Source of the DNA: Parasponia andersonii
Lineage: Eukaryota; Streptophyta; Magnoliopsida; Rosales; Cannabaceae
Reading direction: 5' to 3'
Length of the DNA: 64,000 bases
NCBI GenBank assembly: GCA_002914805.1
Contig: JXTB01000300.1
Location: 142,775-206,774 of the forward strand
Part shown: positions 35,661 through 48,140 of the stretch, piece after piece
Layout: each line of letters opens with the position of its first letter
How positions within the stretch are numbered: position 1 is the first letter of the stretch
Notes under the pieces: generated by a model
The model's input: only the letters and a program-made list of their open reading frames with translations
The model's database searches: none
What the model was told of the DNA's origin: nothing
Made by a program: the position numbers and the translations under genes

Positions 35661-36796
35661 TGAATATAGAACAAAAAACAGAACTAATAACTCACGTTAA
35701 TAACATGTCATAAACTTAGCATACAAAACAAAGATATACTAGCATGACATACAGAAAATAAACATAAAAGGTGGGCTCCCATCACAAGATTCCCAGAACA
35801 ACATCAATAAGTCTTCCTTTAGGCTACTTATTAACTTGTAAGTGGTACTTTTCAATGTAGTAATCAAATAGTGGCAGTAAATCTTTCTTTGGGCCGATTT
35901 ACTCTCTATATAGAAACTTAATAACCATCACATATCTATTACCGTATGTGTACTCATTATTCGGCCAAATAACCACTTTCCTTTAGGCCTGTAATTATTC
36001 ACATGAACAATAAACACATAGACATTTACATATTTTAAAATAAATAAATCTATACAATAGAGGTTACATTGGCAACATGTTATTTCAACTCATCTATTTC
36101 AAAATATTTTAAAAAATAGTGCAAAGAAAATAATAACCAAAGTATCCAAAATATTAAACTGTAAATTTCAATGCACAAATATTAATAGATGACCAACTAA
36201 GTTTTAAGCATTTTTATCAACTCTTAAAGTCAAATAGAGTTTTCAATGGATAAAGTGTGGGTCGTACTGAAGCTAAGTTGAGAAAACAAAACTGATTGAT
36301 TAAGTTTCAAGTTAGAACTCCTTAAATTGAGTCGAAAATGACTCAATTCTATCCAAAATGGAGACCATGTGCCTTAATTAGGTCAAAATTTGACCTAAAA
36401 CATTTCTTTCATTCCCAGGTGATGGCGCTACTGTGCCAGTATGTGGCATCGTGGCGCTATCTTTGTTGTTGGGTGGCACTGCAGTGCCACCTGATCTATA
36501 AGGTGGTGCTGCGACACCACTGATATGACACCACGGCGCCAAATTTCAGCCTTTAGTGTTAATTTTCCGATTTAAAAAATGGGTAACTCAAATCTTATGC
36601 GATTTTTCGCCATAATTTGTAAACTTTATGACCCAAAACTCAGAATTCAACCTTCAAATACTTAATATCTCAACAAAATCATAAAAAATTCATCAATCAT
36701 ACATGTAATATCTAAACCCTAGAAAACCAAATAAGTAAAGATATCAAAAAAATAGAGACATGCATGATTATCCTAAGCAATTTAACATGATAATCT
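35661..36796. other. Untranslated leader part of the Copia element
   Basis: AT-rich sequence between gag and the primer-binding site, with no supported frame. A short GC-richer patch of repeated GTGGCRCTG/GGTGGCACTG-like words occurs at about 36420-36540. Confidence 0.6.
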
Positions 36797-36808
36797 GCTC
36801 TAGTACCA
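36797..36808 (-). promoter_or_regulatory. Primer-binding site of the Copia element
   Basis: TGGTACTAGAGC on the minus strand, two bases inside the 5' LTR end. It resembles the TGGTATCAGAGC site for initiator tRNA-Met. Confidence 0.75.
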
Positions 36809-36810
36809 CT

Positions 36811-37316
36811 TGTTAGATATGCATAATGAATTGTTAAATCTTATACAATCTTAGAATCTATCATGTCAAATTATCAAGAAAAGATTTGTTGAGAGAAAAC
36901 ATGTAACTAACCTGGATCCATTATGTCTAACAGTAAAAGAAGTGATCATGTAAGCAAAAGCAATTAATTAATTAGAGCTGAGGGTAGAAGGTCTTCCACA
37001 GCCAGAATACTCTATATATGCTCAATGGGTTCTCTTTTTGTTGATGGAGGCAGGGGAGAAGAGCATACATTCTATTTGGTTTGAGAACCAAAACCCTAAT
37101 AGTTATGTCCATATATATTAGCAGCCAATAGAGACCACATCAATCCTTATTGGACTAGAATTAAGTAACCACACATTTACAACCCATACTTAATTGATAA
37201 TTTCTTGAGCCTATAATTAGATCACTTAATGACCTTATTTAATTAGACGATCTTAATATAATATAATTTTTATATAATTTGTAACCCACCTATTGGGTTA
37301 AATGTAAAACCCAACA
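36811..37316 (-). repeat. 5' LTR of the Copia element
   Basis: In plus coordinates TGTTAGATATGC to CCCAACA. It pairs with 31942-32449, though the promoter-side end is diverged between the two copies. Confidence 0.88.
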
Positions 37317-37614
37317 GGAGAAACTTTGATTTGGGTTAAATGCATACGTTCTATTTGGTTTGAGAACCAAAACCCTACTAATTATGTCCATATATATTAG
37401 CAGCTAATAGAGACCCCATCAATCCTTATTGGACTAGAATTAGGTAACCACACATTTACAACCCATACTTAATTGATAATTTCTTGAACCTATAATTAGA
37501 TCACTTAATGACCTTATTTAATTAGACGATCTTAATATAATATAATTTTTATATAATCTGTAACCCACCTATTGGGTTAAATGTATAACCCAACAGGAGA
37601 AACTTTGATATTGA
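37062..37614. repeat. Tandem duplication of the Copia LTR edge plus flank
   Basis: About 270 bases of the LTR's outer half together with about 15 bases of flank (GGAGAAACTTTGAT) occur twice: about 37062-37331 and 37345-37614, with few differences. Because flank is included, the duplication followed insertion. The joint shows a short shared GGGTTAAATG. Confidence 0.88.
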
Positions 37615-38942
37615 TTCTTATTTATGATACATAATAGTAAGACTAATTTTCTTATATGAAATTGTGTTTTAATGGAGATGATTCGTTATTGCGTACATAT
37701 TTCACAAAGAGAGAGAATTTGTATGCTCTCGTACCGCTGGTCACCTTATGAACACCATAATACTCTCACATCCCCTCGTCAACTCAATAAGGAAAATATT
37801 TACTTAAGCTTATTTGGCAAATTTTATGTTTTTATCATTAAGGAAATTAAAAATAAATGATAAATACTTACGTTATAATGCATTTTACTTAAAAAATAAA
37901 AAACAGAAAAATAGAGAAGTATGAATTGGTGAGTAAGGCCTTCATTTGAGATTTGTTATAAATTGTAGTACTCCGGGACCTCCATAGGTTTTAGTGTTCT
38001 AGATAAAGTATATAAAACTTCTGCCTCAATACTCATTTAAGTTGGCTATACTATATGCTTTTCTTGTAACACGAGCCTAGCTTTTCATATCGTACAGAGT
38101 ACAGAGAGTTCTTTATCAGTTTTCTTTTTCTTTTCACTGAATGCAAGGCTTGATGTACTTGAACAGAAAAAGTTCGGAATAGGGTTCCAATATAAATATT
38201 GTGTGGCTCCTCGAGGGTAAAGTCCAAACATGGGAATGATTAAAATAATAATAGTCATGATAATAATTATTCAAAAAAAGGGGAAATTGAAAGAAAGCAG
38301 TTGATAGATTACCCAACATTTTTTTTTTAAAAAAAAAAAAGAAAAAAAAGAAAGCAGTTGATATATTACTCGGTGATCAGTTCAGCATATAGTATGCTAA
38401 GTGGCACTAAAATATAATAATTGGTAAAAGATAATAAAATTAGAGATGGTACCGTAGTACTACCTTAACATTCAACACCCTTAACTTTAGAGGCAATAAT
38501 TAGTCATCAGAATACATTATCCAACTGTAGAAACAGCTTTCACCTCACATAGTAAATCAGAAAAGGAGAATCATAATTATGTATCAGATTCCAGCCAAAA
38601 AAAAAAAGGATTATGTATCAGATGAAAAGTTTTATGTAATGCCACTGTGAATTAAATTTCACTATGACAAAGTCAACATTTCCCACCATCTTCATTTTCC
38701 ACACCCACATAGCAATAGGAAGACTTGCACAGCATAAAGCAGGAAAAAAAAAAAAGAAGAAGAAGAAGAAGAAAGAAACCCACGATTCACTATGATTTAT
38801 GATATACCCAACTAAAGTAAGAAACATGAGCACAATTTACTATGACTGCTTTCTTTCTTGGTGAGGTTGTACTAAGGTTCTGTCTGCTTCTAAATTTGGT
38901 TTTTAAAGAATCCATACACCCATCTCAGAGTTATGCCATAAG
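37615..38942. other. Intergenic and probable 3' UTR of the BRX-family gene
   Basis: No gene was seen. Poly(A)/poly(T) tracts occur near 38320 and 38745. The part adjoining 38943 holds the 3' UTR of the minus-strand gene. No poly(A) site was assigned. Confidence 0.5.
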
Positions 38943-41900
38943 TCACAAATATTGCTCTTGTATCCTTGCTTTATTCTCTTCCCACCACAACCTTGCGTGC
39001 ATTTCGCTGAACTTTTCTCGGCTGCATAAAGTTATTCGTAGAGAAAAACAAATAACCCGTGTTACTGTTTCTATATGATAATCGATAATGCAAAAGGAAA
39101 GTTTGAAGACTAGCAATGGAAGAATATGAAGAAAACACTAATATCCCACAATGGCATGTCAAGCAGAATGACCTTTAATTGCAAACGAGAACAGTAAACT
39201 CTCTGAAATTCAAGCATAATCAATTAAATTAAGTCAATGCATTGCCTACTACGGCCTTTAGTTAAGACTAAACAAAAGTGGACAGTATTTTCCAGAACAG
39301 GTCTATTTCATATGAACTGTTGTGTAAACTAAAATCTCTTAATCTGCAGATTAGACTTTCGGTTTAACCATTTCATTAGCAGAAATATTAGTACCAATTC
39401 CAATTGTGACTCCTCTAGACAGTTTTACTTCCTAACCTTTTAAAAAGTATAAATGGAACTACCAATTATGAGGAATTAATAGAGAACCTTTAGATGACCA
39501 TAGCAATTAATGATTCAAAATCCAGTGTCTCAATATTGCAGAACCGACAAACCTGAACCTCACACGTCTAAGTTCCCGAACACCACCTGGCAGTGCTCGA
39601 ACAGTGATGTAAACCCCTGGTTCATCCTGCTCAACCCATTCGGTTTCCATGTCACTGGCATTGCTCATTGAAAGCTCTCCTGAGCGATCTGCCTCTCTTG
39701 ATGAACTAGTCCTCGCCGAGCCATCAACTGAAGATGTCTCAGTCTTCATCCCACTAATGCTGGACAGTTTAGGTGTAGAAGCTAGTGCCCTGGCATCGTT
39801 GTAATGACGGGATTGCATTGGGTTGTGGTCAAGTGAATCTGATGATGAGTAACTCATCCCCATTGGGCGGAAGTTGCGGGGTAGGCACTCTTTGCCCAGA
39901 GGGGGAGTCATAGGGCCCTCCCTAGCAGATTCAATCTTTGGACTCTGAAAGATAAGGAATAGCGCTTAAAACATTAAAAATAATATAATTTGATTGATAT
40001 TATCATAAAAACTGAATAAATAACCATGTGAATCCGCACCACTCCATATACAAACTGGACCATAATAATGGTATCAAAAAATCTCTTACATTATACAAGA
40101 ATATAATCAAATTCAAGTGTGGTTTATAAGAGACTATCTATCAGCAATAGATGGTTTAGGTCCATGTCTAACATAAAATTGATATGAACTTCTTTGACTA
40201 TTCAGACAAACAGTTACAAGCATCTATACATCAAGATCTCAAAAGAAACATGCAACTATTATTTGATTTAAGCTGACTACAACAAAGTTTGCATGGTTAA
40301 CAGGATGTGCATTTACCTCTTCTTCGGATCTAGGTGGAGTTGGAAGCGGGACTGCTTGGTGATTGAACATCTGAACGTTGTATAATTCCATGACCTTGTC
40401 ATAGTTTTCTGCCCACCATCTCTGTGCTTGCCATTTATTAAACAATTCTCGGCTGATCAAATTATAAAATAATTAGAAATCCCAATAACCCAAACGAAGT
40501 AATTTACATAAGATATGACGGAGTATTTTGAGCTTCTTGAATTGGCTGTTAACAACAAGAAAAACATTTATCTCTTTTTTAGCTAAGTCATGAAGGAGTT
40601 GGCCTAATTTGAAACTAGGGCCTGCCCCTAGGAACAGTGGCCCCTGCCACTGAAAAATCCCCTCAAGGGAAACAAGTGAGGCTGTTTTGTTACCTAGTTA
40701 ATTATATCCCAAGTTCTTTTCACAATTTGAGAATCAGATCATTGCACATGTCATAACTTGTAATCATTACATAATTGAGCTCCAAGGACCACAAGTGAAA
40801 CGCTGCTTATTTCATTTGGAACCGAAACTTGTTCCAACCAACAGGTGGAAATCCAGAATCAGGGCCCTGAGTATCTTCTGTACTTATCCAACATTTTTGC
40901 TCCTCAGAAATAGCATGCGGAAGTAGGAAGAAAAATTGAATACAACAGATTAGAGCAGCAATCTTTTTGAGATTCTAAAGAAAATTTTGCACTGTTACTT
41001 TGCCGAACGTTGTAATGGGTGCACATAAATCCCATACAGTTCAGTAGGAAGGTAGGTACTAATGTTGTCATGTACAACGGATGTACATTTATTCTTTGAC
41101 CTAAGATCATTAGACATTGATCCGTCTCTAGACTCTCTACATTATACTAACTCCAGTAAGATTACCAGAATCAAAATCCCAAGCAGCATAAAAACTTGTT
41201 GCATCATTCACTGAATAAATATTGAAATTAAACAGAAGGTACAAAAATTTCTTACTTGATGGTTTAAACAAGTGATTTTTACCAAATTCTATGCGACTTT
41301 CTCTTTCTTCTTTTCTTTTTTTTTTTTTTTGGGGGGGGAGCGTGTTGGTGCTGTTAATCATGGATGTGGTAGATAAGATTCATAAGAAATGCTTTTTTAC
41401 CATTATGACAAGGTAACACACTTCATTGGAAATGAAACAAAAGCTGCAAAGGAGTAAGCGCCTCCTGAACTTAAGACCCACACAATGGCCACCACCAACA
41501 AAGATGAATGCCCATAGATATTATTCACGTGCAATGCCTTTCACTGTCAGTCTCTTTAATCTTTACAGTGTTAAAAACACAATGTCAAAAGGATAATGTC
41601 ACCACCACCGTTCAACATCAATTACCATCACAATAAAAACATATTGTAACACTCGAGATGCATTTAAAATTTTCAATTTTTCGGACCATGTAGAGTAAAG
41701 AAAGTCAAAATCCCATAAAAGACTATGACATAATTTCCAAATCACAACCACCTCTACCAACATAACTAAATCATAAGCATGTGATTTCAATCAAACATAA
41801 TGGGAGGTGGGGCTGTTCACAACTAGATCAATTACCAAACAAAGAGAAAGAGTACCTGAATCGAATCCGCTTGAGATCGTTCCCTCCTTGAGGCAATGAA

Positions 41901-42754
41901 ACAAAAGTTATGAGCACACCAGGTTCCACTTGAGCAACCCACTCCTTAGGCTCGTCTTCCTCCGTGAACACAATTGACTCCGTTCGTCCGCTCACCGACG
42001 CCGGCGTCCGTTCCCCACTTGAAAGCCCTTTCAATCTTGACTCCATTTCCTTACCCCAAATCCTCGGGGTCGAATTCGAGCTCCCTGTTCTCCGGTACCC
42101 GCAGTGGAACCTTGCCGATTCTGATGCGGCATCAGAATCAGCACAGTTTTGGTTCCGGTTATTGGATGACCCTGAACATGGCTTGCAATTCTTATAGGCC
42201 CCGGAGGCCTTTAATGCTATGTCTTTAATCTGAAAATAAATTAGTCCAATATCATTGAATTTGCTTGTGTCCGGAAAAAAAAAAAAAAAAAAAAAAAGCT
42301 TTCTGCGTTTTTTTTCTTCTTCACATGCAACCCAAATGAGTTCCATGGTTGGAGAAAGTTGGAATAGCTTAGTTCTGTTCTAATTCACAGAAAAGAATCT
42401 CATTTTTCTGGTTCCCCAGAACAAACAAAAAAAGATGGAAAATACGACAAAATAGATTCTGGGTAATTTTCCTTTTTACCAAATGACGACATTCAAGACT
42501 ATTCAAGCAAGGACGAAAAAGCTTAAAGATGGTGGAATTCAAATCCTTGTCTCAGCCACATTTTCTCATTAACAAAACAAGACCCTTGTCTGGGAAAATT
42601 TTGATTTTGATTTTGATTTTTTTTTTTTTACCTGGGCAGTGATAGTCTTGATGGCTTGCTTTGATCTGGGTGTCCCAGCCATCGGATCTTCATCTCCTTT
42701 ATGGTGCAGAGATCCATTGTTGAGTTGCTTCGAGCAAGCAATACACGTCAACAT
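38943..42754 (-). CDS. BREVIS RADIX family protein (BRX-like)
   Basis: Five coding exons with GT-AG borders join without a break: 42754-42632, 42229-41856, 40452-40317, 39944-39553 and 39021-38943. The total is 1104 bases, 367 residues plus TGA. The N-terminus MLTCIACSKQ with a following IKDIALKASGAYKNCKPCSG is the family's conserved start. Two BRX domains lie at about 137-192 (EWVAQVEPGVLITFVSLPQG, RWWAENYDKVMELYNV) and 312-367 (WVEQDEPGVYITVRALPGG, EKFSEMHARLWWEENKARIQ). Family length is about 330-390 residues. Arabidopsis BRX-family proteins are polar plasma-membrane and nuclear regulators of auxin transport in root protophloem and of stomatal-lineage polarity; this role is transferred by family. 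The N-terminal cysteine pair fits the palmitoylation site known in BRX. Which paralogue is unknown. Confidence 0.95.
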
Positions 42755-43165
42755 CTACGAGTCCCTGTTGAGTAATTCAACCAGGATTTACGGATCAGAG
42801 ACTCGTCTAGACAAATAGAAAAGACCGAAGCTGAAGGACCTTCCTCGTTAAAATTGACCTGAAACCGATCACGGAAATTGACAAAAAAAAGCACAAACGT
42901 AACAAGAACAAACAAAGCGACACCAAACCCAGAATTTCTCTGATCCTCACAGTGAGAGAAAAACAATGCTTTCGGTCGAAGAACGAGGGAGATTGAAGAA
43001 GCGTGAAAGTGACCGTCAATGGCTGACTCTGAGGCGAAACCTGAGGAGGGTCCACCCTTGGGATCGAAATGGCTTCAGAAACAAAAACCCAGTTGACAAT
43101 TCATAGTCTTCAGCTTTGTTTTCGCTTCCAATTCCAAATTGATTTGAGTGAGAAACACGCAGATG

Positions 43166-43208
<43 letters not shown>

Positions 43209-43300
43209 CTCTTCTCACTCTGTTTTCTTGAAGCTAAGGAAAGGCATTGAGATTTGGGCTGCAGCAGCACTAGTGGTAGTGATGGTAGCCTAATAATAAT
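42755..43300 (-). promoter_or_regulatory. 5' leader/promoter of the BRX-family gene with GA tract
   Basis: On the coding strand a GA repeat (43206-43168, CT on the plus strand) lies about 410 bases before the start codon. Frames that read R-E or S-L repeats through it are artefacts. No TATA box was assigned. Confidence 0.4.
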
Positions 43301-43691
43301 AATACTGAGTATAATAGGAGGAGGCGCAGTTAGTAGCAGCTAAAGGGGAGCGAGCACGGGAGGGGCAGTGGGCGTGGGCGTTAGGGGGTGCGGGTGCATG
43401 CGGTTTAGAGCCTTAGGAGGAGATGTGGCTGGCGCTGTGTGCGCTGGACGTTTGTCTTTTCGGGTTGCGTGCGCCACTCCTTCACTCTGATGCCTCAGGA
43501 CTCGGTCTCATAGACCATATAAAGAGAGTCTAGTATAGTTAAGAATGAAAAAGAGAGAAGAAATGCATGATATATGAATAAATAAGCAGAGGTGTAAATA
43601 GGACTCTAGTGCATAGTCATAAAACTCGGTCTAAGGTCTAAGCACCTTCTAATAGTTTTTTTTTTTTTGGGAAAAAAAAATTAATTTTAGA
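43301..43691. other. Intergenic, no gene seen
   Basis: Begins with a GC-richer stretch (about 43310-43450) upstream of the BRX-family gene, possibly part of its promoter, then becomes AT-rich. Confidence 0.45.
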
Positions 43692-44001
43692 GATAATATT
43701 ATTTTTATATTATATATATATTTATATTTTATATTTTGATAATTTGTCCATTTTGTATCTTTAATTATTATCAATATTAATATTTAGATTTAATATTTAT
43801 TATAAATTTATATCTGCAACTAATTCTAATATAATTTATTTTAAATTTTTTAAACAATATTTGAGTAAATTAATTGATTTAAATTAGTTTCAGATATGAA
43901 TTTGTAACAAATTTTAAATCTAAAAATCAATTTTGATAATAACTAAAACACAAAATATAATTTTAAAAAAATCAAAATATATGATATAAAATTGATATTA
44001 T
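43692..44001. mobile_element. AT-rich foldback MITE, copy A
   Basis: The left edge GATAATATTATTTTTATATT and the complement of the right edge (GATAATATCAATTTTATATC) start an imperfect inverted repeat covering nearly the whole 310 bases. Each arm is about 150 bases, with shared blocks such as ATTATCAATATT/ATTATCAAAATT. Copies B and C share the arm sequences, so this is a family. No coding capacity; target duplication unclear. Confidence 0.7.
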
Positions 44002-46039
44002 CTTGTAAAACTCTTAGCCTCTTAGTGATGCTCTCTCCTGACTAGTTGACGTTTTTAAAAATAATAATACATAAATATTCCGCTATTCTACGGCTTACGG
44101 GTAGAAAATTTGGTATGTGTAATGTGGTTTAATGTTAGATATAAGATAATATTGAGCAATTATCACATAAGTTTCTTACTGGGAAAATGAATACCATCAA
44201 TAGAATCATTTTAGATATTCCTTAACCTTGATAAGTGTAAAACTTTCGCTCATAAAATAGGTTAGGGAGATTTTTGTTGTATGATAAATTAGTGGCGAAT
44301 GTTTAAGAATTATCATATTTTATCAAATTGTCAAATAATATTCCTTGATTATAATATATAAATAATATGATCTGCGAAGAAAGAAAAAGTATTTTCTTTT
44401 TATGTGTTTTGCATATTAATTAGGAACACTTAAAAAAAAAAAAAAAAAAGCCCTAACATTTCCTACTCATAGTAAATTTGGTCTATAAGTCATGCTTGTT
44501 TGTACACCCACTACGTCAACATGGTTGTGCTGCCACGTGTCGTGACTTGGAGGGTTACCTCTTGTCACTTCGTTAACCATGTTTTTCAAACGAGAAAAAG
44601 AAAAAAAAAAAAAGACTAGACATATTTATTATTTAGGCATAACGCTCTTGTTTTCCAGCCTTTCATTTATGTATTTTCAACATAGCTTAATCCTCAAATT
44701 AACCAATATCCTTGTGTGTATACTATACAGTAAGAACTATAGTAGTGGGCAGTTACTCATGCAGTTCATAAAAGTCGGGGCAGAATTTATGAAGGCCATT
44801 TCCTAATTTGCCGTATAGTTTTTCAACTTGAAAATGATTGAGTACACCACTAAGCCGGCAAATTTTGCCGTCAGCTAACACATTTGACTTTTTAAAAGAT
44901 AAGCTGTCCATAGAAATTTCTTTGTTCTATCTACACGTTTGCATAGTTGTTTAGGTTTAGGGAGTAAGGAGCGATCAAATGGCAGAAGAGGCCATTATTT
45001 CTCTCAAAAATATGATATTATGTCCAAAAGGCCCTTTTTACACCTATTGTTCGTGTGAAAGACACTAACAATTTTGAAACTCTAGTGGTCCATGTTGAGG
45101 AGAACGAGAATCATATAAATTCTTATTTAGTAATATTCAATCTCAGATCACATTGGCAGAATCCTTTGTCACGTGAGGTTGGACCGTTGGGCAACTCTTT
45201 TTTTTTTTTCCTGGGGATCAAGTAAAGAACTAAAGTTTTTAAAAGATTAAAAAAAATAATAATAATATTACAAGGAAACCAATTAAAGAATAAAGAACCC
45301 CAAGATGAGGTTTTCCTTGAATTCCTCATGTCTCTAACACCTTTTTTTTTTTTTTTTTTTCTCTTCCTTAGACTTCCAAGAAGAAAGTGCAATAATAAAA
45401 AGTAGGTTTTGATCAGCATTGTTAACGAGTCAGTGATCAATGTATACTTTTTTTTTTTTTTTCACCATTTTGATAGAAACCTAGTACTATTGTTGTTACT
45501 TATTAGGTATAATTAAGCAGTCCATCATATGTTTATTCGATATTTGCTGTAATCAGGGAAAGGAATAATTGGTTTCTGAAAGTGATCATTAATTACACAC
45601 ATAGGAATCCAGTCCAATAATTTCTAAGGGAAAAACATAATCTTGGCCTTCTTCATTAGGTCACATATTTAGGATGCACAAGTGATGGCAAGCCATTATC
45701 TAGTGGGTCCTTTCCACCATCAAGGTGACTGTTTCCTTGCAGCCCAAATGATTTTTTTTTTTTTCCCCCACCGCTAAAGTGAAAAGGATAGAAGAAAAAT
45801 GATAACGTTTCCAAATAATTTAAGGTGTAATGTAGTCTAGTTCTCCTATTAGTATATAGATTTGTCACAAAGTGGATTATCTAGATATTCTAACCACTAC
45901 TAAAAGTCGAGATAATAAAGAATTCAAATCCAAAATGTATATAAAATGAACATACTATATTGCTATACTTTCTAAGGCTAGGTGGTCCTTTCTTTTTCTT
46001 TTTTCCCTTATTTTTAGCTAGTGTACATAACTTCCTCAA
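44002..46039. other. Intergenic, no gene seen
   Basis: AT-rich DNA with poly(A)/poly(T) tracts of 15-20 bases at about 44430, 45340 and 45450. No gene or further element was supported. Confidence 0.5.
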
Positions 46040-46047
46040 GTTTTGAC

Positions 46048-46512
46048 TAAAGCTGTAAATATGGGCGGCCCGGCCCATTCGGGCCTGAGGAGAAATTCGG
46101 GGCGGTCCGGGATGGGAATAGAAGCGGGTCAGGCTGGGTCGGCCTGCAAAGCATTTTTGAAGACTCGGCCAGGCAGTTCGCAGGATCAAAGTTCCGGGCC
46201 GGGCCGAGCTAAATTCGGGCCAAATCTAGTCCGATCCGGTAATTTTTTAAAAAAAAATAAAATAAAAAAATAAATAGAAAAATGAATCTTTTTCAATGAA
46301 AAATAAAATTACTAGTTGTATACTTATTTATTTAGTAAAATAAACAACTAAAATTAATAAGACAAAATTTTAAAAATAGAAAAGAAAAAAAAATGTGTGG
46401 GCCACCGGTTTGGCCCGGTGAGCCAGCACCAATGGCCCAGCCCGGCCCGACCTTAGAGGCCGGGCCATAACCGGGCCATTCACACCTCGGCCGGCCCAAA
46501 TTTACAAGTATA
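46048..46512. mobile_element. hAT-like MITE with GGGCC-rich ends
   Basis: A 465-bp element bounded by GTTTTGAC (46040-46047) and GTTTTAAC (46513-46520), an 8-bp target duplication with one mismatch. The ends read TAAAGCTGTAAATATGGGC, and TATACTTGTAAATTTGGGC as the complement of the right end. Both continue into palindromic GGCCCG-rich sequence (to about 46230, and from about 46397). The centre is AT-rich. It stands out sharply in GC content from its AT-rich surroundings. The hAT assignment rests on the 8-bp duplication. Confidence 0.72.
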
Positions 46513-46520
46513 GTTTTAAC

Positions 46521-46639
46521 CATTTAATTTATTTATGAGTTCATTTAAGTGATTTTCTTTCATTTTATTTTTTAACCAACCATTAATACCAATGGGAAAT
46601 ATCTTTTAAATAAAAAAAATAAGAATAAAATCACTTCTA
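46521..46639. other. Short AT-rich spacer
   Basis: Nothing was seen between the hAT-like MITE and foldback copy B. Confidence 0.5.
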
Positions 46640-46913
46640 TACCTTATATTCAACATTGACATTTAAATTTGAAATATGTTATAAATTTATAATTTTATAC
46701 TAATTTAAATCAGTTAATTTGCTAATATATTATTTTAAAAAATAAAAATAAATTTTATAAAAATTGATATTAAATCGTGATGTTAAATTAATTTTTCTAA
46801 ATTGATGTCAAAATATAAATTTATAACAAATTTCAAATTTAAAGTGATTATTAAAAAAATATAAATAAAATAAAATATCAAAATATTAAATATAAAATAT
46901 AAAATTGATATTG
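46640..46913. mobile_element. AT-rich foldback MITE, copy B (partial)
   Basis: The right arm (ATATAAAATTGATATTGATC end) and the centre match copy A, including an ATAAATTTATAACAAATTT block. The outermost left arm is missing or diverged. Confidence 0.55.
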
Positions 46914-47670
46914 ATCCTAAAAAATAAAATGAAAATGAAAATAAAGGAAGCTCCAAATATCGCTTCCTTAAAACATGGAGACGAGTGATTTGTGACATTT
47001 GTCGTGTTGCCAACTGCCAAGCAAACACCGTTTTGACCTATTAGGAACTGAGGGGCCAGTTTTACTAACCCTGCTGGAAAAAAAAAAAAAAAAAAAAAAA
47101 AAACAGCAGATAGTCAATAAAACAAGGCAACTTGTATTATTTGTTTATTTTTATTGTATCGAAAATAATGCAAACAAGCAGGATTTTCAAGCATGGGGAA
47201 ATCAAATAAGACAATAATAATATTTCATATTTGTATATTATGGTTGCATTCAAATTCCATCTTTGACCCACGAAGGAATGAAAAGGCTATTGTTAATTAC
47301 CAAAAGTGAATAAAAATAACAAAACTTCTTAACCGACCGTTTTTTTAAAAAAATAAAAATAGAACACTATTTGAGATTAGATTTGCCTTTTACAATTTAC
47401 TTACATTGTGTATCAAACGAGTACATTTGTCAGTCCAATTTTAGTGTATTGATTTATAAACAATTAATAAGAGATGCCATATTATATTAAAAATTTAAAT
47501 GAAAAATTTAAAAAGGGATTAAATAGTTTTACATTTTAAGTATATAAATAACGTGTTACCAATTTATTAGGATTTTATTTAAATAATTAATTCATTTTAT
47601 TTTGTTAGAGATGAATTGTGAAATTACAGTTAGACATTATAACATCGCTCTTTTTCTCGCACTCTTGTAC
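46914..47670. other. Intergenic, no gene seen
   Basis: AT-rich DNA with a poly(A) tract at about 47078-47103. A plus-strand frame through that tract is not credible. Confidence 0.5.
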
Positions 47671-47786
47671 ATTATTGACACATGAATTCTATTAATATAT
47701 CTCATATTTTAATAATACAAAAATTATTATTATTGACACATGAATTCTATTAATATATCTCATATTTTAATAATACAAAAATTATT
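47671..47786. repeat. 58-bp tandem duplication
   Basis: Two essentially identical head-to-tail copies (47671-47728, 47729-47786) share TTGACACATGAATTCTATTA. Confidence 0.92.
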
Positions 47787-47947
47787 ATTAGAATCTGTGT
47801 ATAAGTAATACAATTATAGAGTGAAGAAAAATGTGAGTAAAAGAGTAATGCTAATACTCCTCTTGTAAAAATTATCACTTGGATTATAATGAAATCGAAT
47901 GGTTCGATATTATAGAGAATAATAAAAAAAGAGAAGATAGAGTAACG

Positions 47948-48140
47948 AAATGGGTTGATTCAAATAATAAGAGTATCTACTATTTAAGATCTTGGTCCTA
48001 GATTCGAGTCACATTGGAATAGGTGTGAAAGCTTATTAGCCCTAATAGAGTGGGGGTAGAGATTGGGTAATAGTATGTATTTTCTTTTAATTTGTAATAA
48101 GTGGATATCATTAGTTAAACCCCATTTTAAAAAAAAAAAG
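47948..48140 (+). repeat. tRNA-derived SINE-like repeat, copy 2
   Basis: Same family as 2046-2230, in plus orientation. A-box-like TGATTCAAATAATAAGAGT at 47956-47974, B-box-like GATTCGAGTCA at 48001-48011, then a tail with CATTAGTTAAAC and an A run. The head starts ATGGGTTGATTCAAA, against ATGGGTTGGCTCAAA in copy 1. Confidence 0.78.

Larger units (their letters stand above)
31942..37316 (-). mobile_element. Decayed Ty1/Copia retrotransposon with two LTRs
   Basis: Two same-direction repeats (31942-32449 and 36811-37316) enclose minus-strand Copia remnants. Read on the minus strand, the 5' LTR is the right-hand copy. It is followed by a primer-binding site at 36808-36797 (TGGTACTAGAGC, close to the initiator-tRNA-Met type), then gag, an integrase remnant, RT and RNase H. 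The polypurine tract AAGTGGGAGAT abuts the left LTR. Flanking GGTGA (31937-31941) and GGAGA (37317-37321) differ at one base and may be the target duplication. Much of protease and integrase is missing, and stops are frequent. Confidence 0.9.

Noticed and set aside
43016..43293. Open frames on both strands around the GA/CT tract near the BRX-family gene
   Set aside because: They are produced by the dinucleotide repeat and have no domain; the region is the gene's leader.
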